A stretch of 64,000 nucleotides of DNA from Picochlorum sp. 'celeri' (GCA_010909725.1 JAACMV010000001.1:41653-105652); one strand, 5' to 3'. Counted from the stretch's first letter, positions 1 through 13,387 are shown. The notes: generated by a model from the sequence alone, not told the origin. Translations and numbers: made by a program.

Positions 1-3000
1 CCAAGGATCGAAACCCTTCAACGTTCTTGCCACATGGAACATCACCACGGCTGCCAACAAACGAGGCGAGCTCAATTGGCGCTTTAAAGCTCGCAGATTC
101 GGAGTGGTCGGGCTGCAAGAACATCAGGTGAAGAAGACTCCTTCCCGCTGGCCTTCAGCCACTATAACGTCATACAGAGGTACAAGACGGGGCCAGGGGT
201 CAGAGGAGTAGCACTAGTGACACACAGGAGCTTGCCCACGACAGAGCTCAGAGAAGTGTATGCCCATCCCAACATCATATGGGCCCAAGTGCACCAATTG
301 ATGCCAGTCACCTGCTACATCGCCACCATATATGTACCAGGGGAGCATCTGAGAGACGATCGGCGTGAGACGTTGAACAAACTGGATGCAGACATACACA
401 GGATCACAGCGGAACGACCGGGGACTCCCATCGTCATCATGGGGGACTTCAATCACGACTTGGAGGCCATGAGCACACTTATAGCACGGAGAGGATGGCC
501 ATTAGATTTGCTGCCAGTGCGAGGAGATGCCACGACATTCTGGAGGCCGTACACACAAGGAAGCGCTATAGACCACATTCTGGTGAACGAACATGCCCGG
601 GCTCACCTGCTATCAGCCAGGGTACTCACCACAGAAGGCATCCTCAGACCACTGGCCACTCGCTGTGAAATGTAGATACGAAGGACAACGCGATATCCCA
701 CCGCCACCAAGGAAGAAACTGCGGCTGGATCACATTGGGACTGCCAAAGACATTACGGAGCACAACTATTGGGACAACTTGCTACAGACTACGGAGGACA
801 TGGAGGCTGACATGGAACACACAGACTCAGACGACACACAAACAGAAAGCCTTACAGGAAAATTCAAAGACACATTGCACAGGATTCTTGACCAGCAAGA
901 ATGCTTCCAAACCACATGCCATCGAGAAAAGCCCATCAGAAAGCTCGCACACAGAACGCGCACAGTGCTACGAAAACGAAACCAGGCACGACTGGAGATG
1001 TACAGAAACCTCAACACAGATACGATGGCAACATACAAGGCATTACACCAGGAAGCGAGGCGATTGGTCAGGCGTGACCAGACATCCAGTTTTCCACAAA
1101 TTTGTACACAGGGCTGCAGCATCAGGACCTTCCAGTCCCATCTTCTGGAAGTTCATCAATATTCTACAAGGCAAACAGAGACGCCCACAGACACTGCAGC
1201 CCGTGAAAGGACCAAATAACCAGCTGCAACTGAGCAACGAAGCCATTTTGCACACGACGGAGCAGCATTACAGCACATTGGCAGGAGACGCAGATACCAC
1301 CCCCCTTGCGTCCTGGGCCGAGCGATGCCCCTTGCCCCAGCGACCAACTGTTTTGGAACTGAATAGAGACATCACGTGGCCGGAGATACAAGCAGCTCTC
1401 GCCACCTCTGCAACAGGCAAAGCACCAGGAATGGATGGCATCACAAACGAGGTGTACAAACTCTGCAAAGAAGACACCCCTAGGTTGGAACCCACAACGC
1501 CAATGGGAAGAATGCTACTGGAAGCCGTCAACTCTATCTTTCATGGCGACATCCCAGAAGACATGCACAGCAGCCTGATCATTAGCATCCCCAAGCCACA
1601 CAAAGATGCTACGCTGTTGGATAATCACCGAGGCATCTCACTCATCGACTGCCTCCTCAAACTCACTACCAGGGTGATATCAGACAGGCTGCACACACAT
1701 CTTATAGAAGGACCCAGAGGACTCAGAAAGGAACAAGCTGGATTCAGGAGACTACAGGAATGCCCAGCTCAAGCTGCGACGCTCTACGAGATTGCCCTCC
1801 GCCGACGCCAAGTGGACCAGGTCACCTTTGCTGCATTTATAGATCTGAGGAAGGCATTCGATATGGTCCCCCCATCGGTGCCTTCTTCATGTACTTAGTT
1901 CTCGGGGGGATCAACGGCGCGTGTTTGAACTTCATCTCCACGCTGTATTCTCACGCTGGTTTCAAATGCTCTGCAGGTACTCTTACTTCCACAGGTACGT
2001 TCCCATTGCATAGAGGCTGTCAAGCAAGGCGATACGTTGAGCCCAGTCCTGTTCGATCTCTTCATCGACTCGGCACTGGATGGGATCCGAGGCGTGACGG
2101 TACCGAATCTTCGCGACCCGCACGCCGATGAAGACCCCTCGTATTCCTGGCCTGCTCTTCGCAGACGACACAGTCATCCTGGCCGAGTCGGAAGCAGAGC
2201 TGCAGGACTCGCTCAACACGTTCGGAGACTGGTGTGACCGCTTCGGCATGGAGGTGGGACACGCCAAGTGTGGCGTCATGGCACTGGGCGTAGGTGATTC
2301 TACACAGCTGCCTCGACCCACCATTGGCCCCCTTCACCATCCAACGCGGTACCATTCCAGTAGTCGACAAGTACACGTATCTCGGGATTGTTGTCACCCC
2401 ACGCCTCGACGTGAGGGACATCATCCTCGACAGACGTGCCAAAGGCTTGACGACGCTCCGAGCCATGCGACCTATGCTGGCGACGCCCTCTATCCCCCTG
2501 AAGAGCAAGCTGCTGGCCATCAAGGGACAACTGATCCCTCAATTGGCATACGGAGGCGAACTGTTTGGCTCGAGCGGGCGCACCGCGATGCAACCGCTCC
2601 AACGAGTGCTCTCCATGGCTCTCAACATGGCTGTCAGGGGCAAGGCCACTCATACGATAGCGTCCGCGACACTATCCACTGAGCTGGAACTCCCCACCCT
2701 TCCTGCCATCGCTGCAGGGAGAGCAGCCCGAGCCTGGAGGAAGTGGCCAGACCTTGGGACTTGGATTGGCACCTTGTTTAGCCTTCCCAGCCAGGAGGGG
2801 CAAACACACGCTGGTCCAACGCACCAAGGCCTTCATGACGAGGTTACAGAATCGACATGGATTCTCGCCCCTCGACAAGACCCCCAAGCAACTCGCCAAA
2901 CAGGTCCAATTCATCACATGGGAACGCCACCTCGCCCGCCGACAGGAGCCACTCTTCAGGGTACAACGCCTATGTGGAAGCTAATTATTCCTCTACAAAT

Positions 3001-3740
3001 AATTATCTTTCATATTCGACTGCGGAGGGGTACTCTCGTGGCTTTCACTGGCTGGCACGGGCCCGCACAGGAGGGATCTGGAATGCTGCCCGAGGCTCTC
3101 GAGCTCGGCTGCTTCCTCCCTCCTATCGCTCCTGGTGCGCCAGCTGCGACAGCCACACGGAGGACTCTCTCGAACATCTCTTGCTTCACTGCCCGGCATA
3201 CGCGGTGATTCGCGACCAAGTGCTGGGAGATTGGATCGCCAAGGCCATCACCGCTCATCAGGAAACTGGAGTGGACCCTTGGCAATGGTTGTTGGGGTCA
3301 GCCAGAGGAGAACATCCAGAGTTTGCTCCTACAGCATCCTCCGAGCATGTTACTCAAGCCCCTGTCCCCCTGTGCATCGCCACAGCCCATTTTTTGGGGA
3401 TTAGTATGCCCACCCATATGGGAAAGCTGTGGGGATCAGAGGAAGTGGTGTCTTTGATGGAGGCACGGGACAGGGCGAGGGAGGAGGCAACCTCCCCTCA
3501 CAACATAGGTCACCGAGAGTCAAGTGGTGCCCATGGATCTTTCGTTGGAAGATCATGGTGGCTCTCAACCACAGGCCTCAGCTCTTTTGGAGAGTCATGC
3601 TGAGGCGCCCACTACCCCAAGAGCCGACGCCCCCTGGGTACGGCAGTTCTCACGGCGCACTTCCAGTGAGGTTTCTGAGACTCCTCTCAGGAGACCCCAC
3701 GCCGAGGCGCCCTGTGGAACACGTGGACTGTGGTATATAA
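1..3740 (+). pseudogene. LINE copy 1 polyprotein (endonuclease-RT), frame-broken
   Basis: One reading frame in the intact family is split here over several frames. Visible in order: endonuclease/exonuclease/phosphatase-type domain (IVIMGDFNHD near 430-462, AIDHILVN near 566-590), a basic linker, and the RT domain (GKAPGMDGITNEVY near 1420, SLIDCLLKL near 1640, FADD at about 2157-2168). The C-terminal Cys/His motif CASC...HLLLHC lies near 3139-3190, and the stop TAA is embedded in TATATAA at 3735-3740. Breaks include the extra base near 637, one near 1870 in a C run, one near 2018 and one near 2330. Some may be consensus errors, but the break near 637 recurs in copy 2 and is probably real. Confidence 0.85.
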
Positions 3741-3952
3741 GGAGTGAGTTTTTAGTGGGTGCAACCCCCACATCACCTGGGCAGGTATCTGGGCACCTGT
3801 GCATGGTTGGCTTCATGCACACGTGGCAGAGCTCCACATGTCGAGGTTCTCTTGATTCAGGAGCCCTGCTGGGAGGACCACCTGCATTTGAGGCAGCAGG
3901 CCAACTCCGTGTCAGTCGAGATTTTCTCACTTCTTTGTATGCTTACAGAACC

Positions 3953-3981
<29 letters not shown>
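1..3981 (+). mobile_element. LINE (non-LTR retrotransposon) copy 1, cut by window edge
   Basis: The copy is cut on the left by the window edge, begins in the endonuclease region and ends in a 29-nt poly(A) at 3953-3981. No long terminal repeats are seen; the order endonuclease, reverse transcriptase, Cys/His motif, 3' UTR, poly(A) is that of a non-LTR element. It is nearly base-identical to the copies at 3994-8529, 8891-13414, 47918-51661 (inverted) and 51662-55101 (inverted). Copies 1 and 2 share one extra base just before the endonuclease SDHW motif (about 634-641 and 5181-5188) that copies 3 and 4 lack, so these two share a recent ancestor. Confidence 0.95.
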
Positions 3982-3983
<2 letters not shown>

Positions 3984-4000
3984 GAATTTGCGTAAAAAAA

Positions 4001-4020
4001 AAAAAGAAAATTTTCTTTTT
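4001..4020. repeat. Perfect 20-bp palindrome at the LINE 5' end
   Basis: AAAAAGAAAATTTTCTTTTT equals its own reverse complement and ends exactly one base before the ATG at 4021. The equivalent stretch in copy 3 (8891-8915) has the same design with altered A and T run lengths. As RNA it would fold into a hairpin immediately upstream of the start codon. Confidence 0.85.
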
Positions 4021-7000
4021 ATGGCTCAACCTTGCGAAACAGCTAGAAATGTAGCCAATTCCACGTCTTCTGGAAGAAATTCTCTCGAATCTCGCATTGA
4101 GCTGCTGTTGCAGTTGCGCCGCGCACATGGACATTCCCCATTGGGAAATCGAATTTGCGTCTGGGGCCCGCAGCACCAATCTGGCGAGCGATTCTGGAGG
4201 TTTTAGAAAGAAACGTGGATGCGGCCACACTTCGTCACGTGAAACAAGTTCGAGCGGCTAGGCAAAGGATTGACCAACGGGTCCGCTTTGACGTCTGGAT
4301 CGAGGGTGCTCCCGAAGGGCTGATCAGCCAGATCGCGGCATCCCGAACGGCTTGGAAGTGGCATATTCGACGCCACAAAAACTACAGGCGCAGAATGAAG
4401 GAGCAGGCACGACGACACGGGCCGGAAGACACTGGAGCTGGACATACTCGGACCCGCCGAGTTGGGGCTGGATTCCCTTGGGCCCGCCAAGGAAGAGGAG
4501 GAGCAGGCGATGGTCGGAGCAGCCGAACCGAGGAGAACAACGCACGCCAAGGATCGAAACCCTTCAACGTTCTTGCCACATGGAACATCACCACGGCTGC
4601 CAACAAACGAGGCGAGCTCAATTGGCGCTTTAAAGCTCGCAGATTCGGAGTGGTGGGGCTGCAAGAACATCAGGTTGAAGAAGACTCCTTCCCGCTGGCC
4701 TTCAGCCACTATAACGTCATACAGAGGTACAAGACGGGGCCAGGGGTCAGAGGAGTAGCACTAGTGACACACAGGAGCTTGCCCACGACAGAGCTCAGAG
4801 AAGTGTATGCCCATCCCAACATCATATGGGCCCAAGTGCACCAATTGATGCCAGTCACCTGCTACATCGCCACCATATATGTACCAGGGGAGCATCTGAG
4901 AGACGATCGGCGTGAGACGTTGAACAAACTGGATGCAGACATACACAGGATCACAGCGGAGCGACCGGGGAACTCCCATCGTCATCATGGGGGACTTCAA
5001 TCACGACTTGGAGGCCATGAGCACACTTATAGCACGGAGAGGATGGCCATTAGATTTGCTGCCAGTGCGAGGAGATGCCACGACATTCTGGAGGCCGTAC
5101 ACACAAGGAAGCGCGATAGACCACATTCTGGTGAACGAACATGCCCGGGCTCACCTGCTATCAGCCAGGGTACTCACCACAGAAGGCATCCTCAGACCAC
5201 TGGCCACTCGCTGTGAAATGTAGATACGAAGGACAACGCGATATCCCACCGCCACCAAGGAAGAAACTGCGGCTGGATCACATATGGGACTGCCAAAGAC
5301 ATTACGGAGCACAACTATTGGGACGACTTGCTACAGACTACGGAGGACATGGAGGCTGACATGGAACACACAGACTCAGACGACACACAAGCAGAAAGCT
5401 TACAGGGAAATTCAAGACACATTGCACAGGATTCTTGACCAGCAAGAATGCTTCCAGACCACATGCCATCGAGAAAAGCCCATCAGAAAGCTTGCACACA
5501 GAACGCGCACAGTGCTACGGAAACGAAACAAGGCAGCGACTGGAGATGTACAGAAACCTCAACACAGATACGATGGCAACATACAAGGCATTACACCAGG
5601 AAGCGAGGCGATTGGTCAGGCGTGACCAGACATCCAGTTTTCACAAATTTGTAGCACAGGGCTGCAGCATCAGGACCTTCCAGTCCCATCTTCTGGAAGT
5701 TCATCAATATCCTACAAGGCAAACAGAGACGCCCACAGACACTGCAGCCCGTGAAAGGACCAAATAATCAGCTGCAACTGAGCAACGAAGCCATCTTGCA
5801 CACGACGGAGCAGCATTACAGCACATTGGCAGGAGACGCAGATACCACCCCCCTTGCGTCCTGGGCCGAGCGATGCCCCTTGCCCCAGCGACCAACTGTT
5901 TTGGAACTGAATAGAGACATCACGTGGCCGGAGATACAAGCAGCTCTCGCCACCTCTGCAACAGGCAAAGCACCAGGAATGGATGGCATCACAAACGAGG
6001 TGTACAAACTCTGCAAAGAAGACACCCCTAGGTTGGAACCCACAACGCCAATGGGAAGAATGCTACTGGAAGCCGTCAACTCTATCTTTCATGGCGACAT
6101 CCCAGAAGACATGCACAGCAGCCTGATCATTAGCATCCCCAAGCCACACAAAGATGCTACGCTGTTGGATAATCACCGAGGCATCTCACTCATCGACTGC
6201 CTCCTCAAACTCACTACCAGGGTGATATCAGACAGGCTGCACACACATCTTATAGAAGGACCCAGAGGACTCAGAAAGGAACAAGCTGGATTCAGGAGAC
6301 TACAGGAATGCCCAGCTCAAGCTGCGACGCTCTACGAGATTGCCCTCCGCCGACGCCAAGTGGACCAGGTCACCTTTGCTGCATTTATAGATCTGAGGAA
6401 GGCATTCGATATGGTCCCCCATCGGTGCCTTCTTCATGTACTTAGTTCTCGGGGGATCAACGGCGCGTGTTTGAACTTCATCTTCCACGCTGTATTCTCA
6501 CGCTGGTTTCAAATGCTCTGCAGGTACTCTTACTTCCACAGGTACGTTCCCATTGCATAGAGGCGTCAAGCAAGGCGATACGTTGAGCCCAGTCCTGTTC
6601 GATCTCTTCATCGACTCGGCACTGGATGGGATCCGAGGCGTGACGGTACCGAATCTTCGCGACCCGCACGCCTGATGAAGACCCCTCGTATTCCTGGCCT
6701 GCTCTTCGCAGACGACACAGTCATCCTGGCCGAGTCGGAAGCAGAGCTGCAGGACTCGCTCAACACGTTCGGAGACTGGTGTGACCGCTTCGGCATGGAG
6801 GTGGGACACGCCAAGTGTGGCGTCATGGCACTGGGCGTAGGTGATTCTACACAGCTGCCTCGACCCACCATTGGCCCCTTCACCATCCAACGCGGTACCA
6901 TTCCAGTAGTCGACAAGTACACGTATCTCGGGATTGTTGTCACCCCACGCCTCGACGTGAGGGACATCATCCTCGACAGACGTGCCAAAGGCTTGGCGAC

Positions 7001-8283
7001 GCTCCGAGCCATGCGACCTATGCTGGCGACGCCCTCTATCCCCCTGAAGAGCAAGCTGCTGGCCATCAAGGGACAACTGATCCCTCAATTGGCATACGGA
7101 GGCGAACTGTTTGGCTCGAGCGGGCGCACCGCGATGCAACCGCTCCAACGAGTGCTCTCCATGGCTCTCAACATGGCTGTCAGGGGCAAGGCCACTCATA
7201 CGATAGCGTCCGCGACACTATCCACTGAGCTGGAACTCCCCACCCTTCCTGCCATCGCTGCAGGGAGAGCAGCCCGAGCCTGGAGGAAGTGGCCAGACCT
7301 TGGGACTTGGATTGGCACCTTGTTTAGCCTCCCAGCCAGGAGGGGCAAACACACGCTGGTCCAACGCACCAAGGCCTTCATGACGAGGTTACAGAATCGA
7401 CATGGATTCTCGCCCCTCGACAAGACCCCCAAGCAACTCGCCAAACAGGTCCAATTCCTCACGTGGGAACGCCACCTCGCCACCGACAGGAGCCACTCTT
7501 CAGGGTACAACGCCTATATGGAAGCTAATTATTCATCTACAAATAATTATCTTTCATATTCGACTGCGGAGGGGTACTCTCGTGGCTTTCACTGGCTTGC
7601 ACGGGCCCGCACAGGAGGGATCTGGAATGCTGCCCGAGGCTCTCGAGCTCGGCTGCTTCCTCCCTCCTATCGCTCCTGGTGCGCCAGCTGCGAAAGCCAC
7701 ACGGAGGACTCTCTCGAACATCTCTTGCTTCACTGCCCGGCATACGCGGTGATTCGCGACCAAGTGCTGGGAGATTGGATCGCCAAGGCCATCACCGCTC
7801 ATCAGGAAACTGGAGTGGACCCTTGGCAATGGTTGTTGGGGTCAGCCAGAGGAGAACATCCAGAGTTTGCTCCTACAGCATCCTCCGAGCATGTTACTCA
7901 AGCCCCTGTCCCCCTGTGCATCGCCACAGCCCATTTTTTGGGGATTAGTATGCCCACCCATATGGGAAAGCTGTGGGGATCAGAGGAAGTGGTGTCTTTG
8001 ATGGAGGCACGGGACAGGGCGAGGGAGGAGGCAACCTCCCCTCACAACATAGGTCACCGAGAGTCAAGTGGTGCCCATGATCTTTCGTTGGAAGATCATG
8101 GTGGCTCTCAACCACAGGCCTCAGCTCTTTTGGAGAGTCATGCTGAGGCGCCCACTACCCCAAGAGCCGACGCCCCCTGGGTACGGCAGTTCTCACGGCG
8201 CACTTCCCAGTGAGGTTTCTGAGACTCCTCTCGGAGACCCCACGCCGAGGCGCCCTGTGGAACACGTGGACTGTGGTATATAA
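4021..8283 (+). pseudogene. LINE copy 2 polyprotein, frame-broken
   Basis: Begins MAQPCETARN directly after the palindrome. The N-terminal ~180 residues are basic and of unknown function, followed by the endonuclease domain from about 4565 (VLATWN, LQEHQ, MGDFNHD), the RT domain with FADD at about 6706-6717, and the C-terminal C-x2-C-x9-H-x4-C motif near 7680-7730. The longest undisturbed stretch is the 512-codon frame at 6675-8213. Breaks lie near 4970, 5185, 5285, 5395, 6484 and 6672. The stop TAA is at 8281-8283 within TATATAA. Confidence 0.85.
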
Positions 8284-8495
8284 GGAGTGAGTTTTTAGTG
8301 GGTGCAACCCCCACATCACCTGGGCAGGTATCTGGGCACCTGTGCATGGTTGGCTTCATGCACACGTGGCAGAGCTCCACATGGTCGAGGTTCTCTTGAT
8401 TCAGGAGCCCTGCTGGGAGGACCACCTGCATTTGAGGCAGCAGGCCAACTCCGTGTCAGTCGAGATTTTCTCACTTCTTTGTATGCTTACAGAAC

Positions 8496-8529
<34 letters not shown>

Positions 8530-8530
<1 letters not shown>

Positions 8531-8890
8531 CAGGCGATGGTCGGAGCAGCCGAACCGAGGAGAACAACGCACGCCAAGGATCGAAACCCTTCAACGTTCT
8601 TGCCACATGGAACATCACCACGGCTGCCAACAAACGAGGCGAGCTCAATTGGCGCTTTAAAGCTCGCAGATTCGGAGTGGTGGGGCTGCAAGAACATCAG
8701 GTTGAAGAAGACCTCCTTCCCGCTGGCCTTCAGCCACTATAACGTCATACAGAGGTACAAGACGGGGCCAGGGGTCAGAGGAGTAGCACTAGTGACACAC
8801 AGGAGCTTGCCCACGACAGAGCTCAGAGAAGTGTATGCCCATCCCAACATCATATGGGCCCAAGTGCACCAATTGATGCCAGTCACCTGG
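8530..8890 (+). mobile_element. LINE fragment lacking both ends
   Basis: These 361 bp match copy 2 positions 4503 to about 4862 (end of the N-terminal region and first part of the endonuclease). The left end is fused directly to the poly(A) of copy 2 and the right end to the extreme 5' end of copy 3. The missing remainder of this copy does not reappear after copy 3 at 13415, so a simple nested insertion does not explain it. Confidence 0.9.
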
Positions 8891-8915
8891 AAAAAAAAGA
8901 AAATTTTTCTTTTTT

Positions 8916-11900
8916 ATGGCTCAACCTTGCGAAACAGCTAGAAATGTAGCCAATTCCACGTCTTCTGGAAGAAATTCTCTCGAATCTCGCATTGAGCTGC
9001 TGTTGCAGTTGCGCCGCGCACATGGACATTCCCCATTGGGAAATCGAATTTGCGTCTGGGGCCCGCAGCACCAATCTGGCGAGCGATTCTGGAGGTTTTT
9101 AGAAAGAAACGTGGATGCGGCCACACTTCGTCACGTGAAACAAGTTCGAGCGGCTAGGCAAAGGATTGACCAACGGGTCCGCTTTGACGTCTGGATCGAG
9201 GGTGCTCCCGAAGGGCTGATCAGCCAGATCGCGGCATCCCGAACGGCTTGGAAGTGGCATATTCGATGTCACAAAAACTACAGGCGCAGAATGAAGGAGC
9301 AGGCACGACGACACGGGCCGGAAGACACTGGAGCTGGACATACTCGGACCCGCCGAGTTGGGGCTGGATTCCCTTGGGCCCGCCAAGGAAGAGGAGGAGC
9401 AGGCGATGGTCGGAGCAGCCGAACCGAGGAGAACAACGCACGCCAAGGATCGAAACCCTTCAACGTTCTTGCCACATGGAACATCACCACGGCTGCCAAC
9501 AAACGAGGCGAGCTCAATTGGCGCTTTAAAGCTCGCAGATTCGGAGTGGTGGGGCTGCAAGAACACCAGGTTGAAGAAGACTCCTTCCCGCTGGCCTTCA
9601 GCCACTATAACGTCATACAGAGGTACAAGACGGGGCCAGGGGTCAGAGGAGTAGCACTAGTGACACACAGGAGCTTGCCCACGACAGAGCTCAGAGAAGT
9701 GTATGCCCATCCCAACATCATATGGGCCCAAGTGCACCAATTGATGCCAGTCACCTGCTACATCGCCACCATATATGTACCAGGGGAGCATCTGAGAGAC
9801 GATCGGCGTGAGACGTTGAACAAACTGGATGCAGACATACACAGGATCACAGCGGAGCGACCGGGGACTCCCATCGTCATCATGGGGGACTTCAATCACG
9901 ACTTGGAGGCCATGAGCACACTTATAGCACGGAGAGGATGGCCATTAGATTTGCTGCCAGTGCGAGGAGATGCCACGACATTCTGGAGGCCGTACACACA
10001 AGGAAGCGCTATAGACCACATCCTGGTGAACGAACATGCCCGGGCTCAACTGCTCTCAGCCAGGGTACTCACCACAGAAGCATCCTCAGACCACTGGCCA
10101 CTCGCTGTGAAATGTAGATACGAAGGACAACGCGATATCCCGCCGCCATCCAAGGAAGAAACTGCGGCTGGATCACATTAGGACTGCCAAAGACATTACG
10201 GAGCACAACTATTGGGACAACTTGCTACAGACTACGGAGGACATGGAGGCTGACATGGAACACACAGACCCAGACGACACACAAGCAGAAAGCCTTACAG
10301 GAAAATTCAAAGACACATTGCACAGGATTCTTGACCAGCAAGAATGCTTCCAAACTACATGCCATCGAGAAAAGCCAATCAGAAAGCTCGCACACAGAAC
10401 GCGCACAGTGCTACGGAAACGAAACCAGGCACGACTGGAGATGTACAGAAACCTCAACACAGATACGATGGCAACATACAAGGACATTGCACCAGGAAGC
10501 GAGGCGATTGGTCAGGCGTGACCAGACATCCAGTTTTCACAAATTTGTGCACAGGGCTGCAGCATCAGGACCTTCCAGTCCCATCTTCTGGAAGTTCATT
10601 AATATCCTACAAGGCAAACAGAGACGCCCACAGACACTGCAGCCCGTGAAAGGACCAAATAACCAGCTGCAACTGAGCAACGAAGCCATCTTGCACACGA
10701 CGGAGCAGCATTACAGCACATTGGCAGGCGACGCAGATACCACCACCCTGGCGTCCTGGGCCGAGCGATGCCCCTTGCCCCAGCGACCAACTGTTTTGGA
10801 ACTGAATAGAGACATCACGTGGCCGGAGATACACGCAGCTCTGGCCACCTCTGCAACAGGCAAAGCACCAGGAATGGATGGCATCACAAACGAGGTGTAC
10901 AAACTCTGCAAAGAAGACACCCCGAGGTTGGAACCCACAACGCCAATGGGAAGAATGCTACTGGAAGCCGTCAACTCTATCTTTCATGGCGACATCCCAG
11001 AAGACATGCACAGCAGCCTGATCATTAGCATCCCCAAGCCACACAAAGATGCTACGCTGTTGGATAATCACCGAGGCATCTCACTCATCGACTGCCTCCT
11101 CAAACTCACCACCAGGGTGATATCAGACAGGCTGCACACACATCTTATAGAAGGCCCCAGAGGACTCAGAAAGGAACAAGCTGGATTCAGGAGACTACAG
11201 GAATGCCCAGCTCAAGCTGCGACGCTCTACGAGATTGCCCTCCGCCGACGCCAAGTGGACCAGGTCACCTTTGCTGCATTTATAGATCTGAGGAAGGCAT
11301 TCGATATGGTCCCCCATCGGTGCCTTCTTCATGTACTTAGTTCTCGGGGGATCAACGGCGCGTGTTTGAACTTCATTTCCACGCTGTATTCTCACGCTGG
11401 TTTCAAATGCTCTGCAGGTCCTCTTACTTCCACAGGTACGTTCCCATTGCATAGAGGCGTCAAGCAAGGCGATACGTTGAGCCCAGTCCTGTTCGATCTC
11501 TTCATCGACTCGGCACTGGATGGGATCCGAGGCGTGACGGTCCCGAATCTTCGAGACCCGCACGCTGATGAAGACCCTCGTATTCCTGGCCTGCTCTTCG
11601 CAGACGACACAGTCATCCTGGCCGAGTCAGAAGCAGAGCTGCAGGACTCGCTCAACACGTTCGGAGACTGGTGTGACCGCTTCGGCATGGAGGTGGGACA
11701 CGCCAAGTGTGGCGTCATGGCACTGGGCGTAGGTGATTCTACACAGCTGCCTCGACCCACCATTGGCCCCTTCACCCTCCAACGCGGTACCATTCCAGTA
11801 GTCGACAAGTACACGTATCTCGGGATTGTTGTCACCCCACGCCTCGACGTGAGGGACATCATCCTCGACAGACGTGCCAAAGGCTTGACGACGCTCCGAG

Positions 11901-13174
11901 CCATGCGCCCCATGCTGGCGACGCCCTCTATCCCCCTGAAGAGCAAGCTGCTGGCCATCAAGGGACAACTGATCCCTCAATTGGCATACGGAGGCGAACT
12001 GTTTGGCTCGAGCGGGCGCACAGTGATGCAACCGCTCCAACGAGTGCTCTCCATGACTCTCAACATGGCTGTCAGGGGCAAGGCCACTCATACGATAGCG
12101 TCCGCGACACTATCCACTGAGCTGGAACTCCCCACCCTTCCTGCCATCGCTGCAGGGAGAGCAGCCCGAGCCTGGAGGAAGTGGCCAGACCTTGGGACTT
12201 GGATTGGCACCTTGTTTAGCCTCCCAGCCAGGAGGGGCAAACACACGCTGGTCCAACGCACCAAGGCCTTCATGACGAGGTTACAGAATCGACATGGATT
12301 CTCGCCCCTCGACAAGACCCCCAAGCAACTCGCCAAACAGGTCCAATTCCTCACGTGGGAACGCCACCTCGCCACCGACAGGAGCCACTCTTCAGGGTAC
12401 AACGCCTATGTGGAAGCTAATTATTCATCTACAAATAATTATCTTTCATATTCGACTGCGGAGGGGTACTCTCGTGGCTTTCACTGGCTTGCACGGGCCC
12501 GCACAGGGGGGATCTGGAATGCTGCCCGAGGCTCTCGAGCTCGGCTGCTTCCTCCCTCCTATCGCTCCTGGTGCGCCAGCTGCGACAGCCACACCGAGGA
12601 CTCTCTCGAACATCTCTTGCTTCACTGCCCGGCATACGCGGTGATTCGCGACCAAGTGCTGGGAGATTGGATCGCCAAGGCCATCACCGCTCATCAGGAA
12701 ACTGGAGTGGACCCTTGGCAATGGTTGTTGGGGTCAGCCAGAGGAGAACATCCAGAGTTTGCTCCTACAGCATCCTCCGAGCATGTTACTCAAGCCCCTG
12801 TCCCCCTGTGCATCGCCACAGCCCATTTCCTGGGGATTAGTATGCCCACCCATATGGGAAAGCTGTGGGGATCAGAGGAAGTGGTGTCTTTGATGGAGGC
12901 ACGGGACAGGGCGAGGGAGGAGGCAACCTCCCCTCACAACATAGGTCACCGAGAGTCAAGTGGTGCCCATGGTCTTTCGTTGGAAGATCATGGTGGCTCT
13001 CAACCACAGGCCTCAGCTCTTTTGGAGAGTCATGCTGAGGCACCCACTACCCCAAGAGCCGACGCCCCCTGGGTACGGCAGTTCTCACGGAGCACTTCCA
13101 GTGAGGTTTCTGAGACTCCTCTCAGAGACCCCACGCCGAGGCGCTCTGTGGAACACGTGGACTGTGGTATATAA
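8916..13174 (+). CDS. LINE copy 3 endonuclease-reverse transcriptase polyprotein, two frameshifts from intact
   Basis: Open from 8916 to 10181 and, in another frame, to 13174. Comparison with the other copies places one extra base near 10148 (gccatccaagg against gccaccaagg) and one near 10482 (aaggacattgc against aaggcattac), so only two single-base changes separate it from an uninterrupted ORF. Domains: basic N-terminal region (residues ~1-180); AP-endonuclease-like EEP domain (~185-410: ATWN, LQEHQ, GDFNHD, AIDHILVN, SDHWPL); linker with a basic segment; RT (~600-860: PGMDGITNE, GFRRLQECPAQ, FIDLRKAFD, GVKQGDTLSP, LLFADDTV at about 11593); thumb; C-terminal C-x2-C-x9-H-x4-C at about 12570-12620. 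No RNase H or gag-like zinc knuckles are seen. The protein nicks target DNA and reverse-transcribes its own RNA. The clade cannot be assigned by eye. Confidence 0.88.
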
Positions 13175-13188
13175 GGAGTGAGTTTTTA

Positions 13189-13254
13189 GTGGGTGCAACC
13201 CCCACATCACCTGGGCAGGTATCTGGGCACCTGTGCATGGTTGGCTTCATGCAC
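13189..13254 (+). promoter_or_regulatory. Conserved hairpin pair in the LINE 3' UTR
   Basis: Stem GTGGG/CCCAC with a 7-nt loop (13189-13205) is followed by a 7-bp stem GTGCATG/CATGCAC with an 8-nt loop (13233-13254). Both are retained in copies 1, 2, 3, 4 and 5; the inverted copies carry them near 48090-48155 and 51825-51890. In LINE families such 3' structures are often the template feature recognised by the RT; that role here is inference. Confidence 0.6.
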
Positions 13255-13387
13255 ATGTGGCAGAGCTCCATCTGGTCAAGGTTCTCTTGATTCAGGAGCC
13301 CTGCTGGGAGGACCACCTGCATTTGAGGCAGCAGGCCAACTCCGTGTCAGTCGAGATTTTCTCACTTCTTTGTATGCTTACAGAACC

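Larger units (their letters stand above)
3994..8529 (+). mobile_element. LINE copy 2, full length (4.5 kb)
   Basis: The copy starts with an A run and the 20-bp palindrome at 4001-4020, directly followed by the ATG of the element ORF at 4021, and ends in a 33-nt poly(A) at 8497-8529. The 5' end is separated from the poly(A) of copy 1 by only 12 nt (3982-3993, ccgaatttgcgt). Ten of those bases also occur inside the element at 4148-4158, so the short filler may itself be element-derived. Same orientation as copies 1 and 3. Confidence 0.93.
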
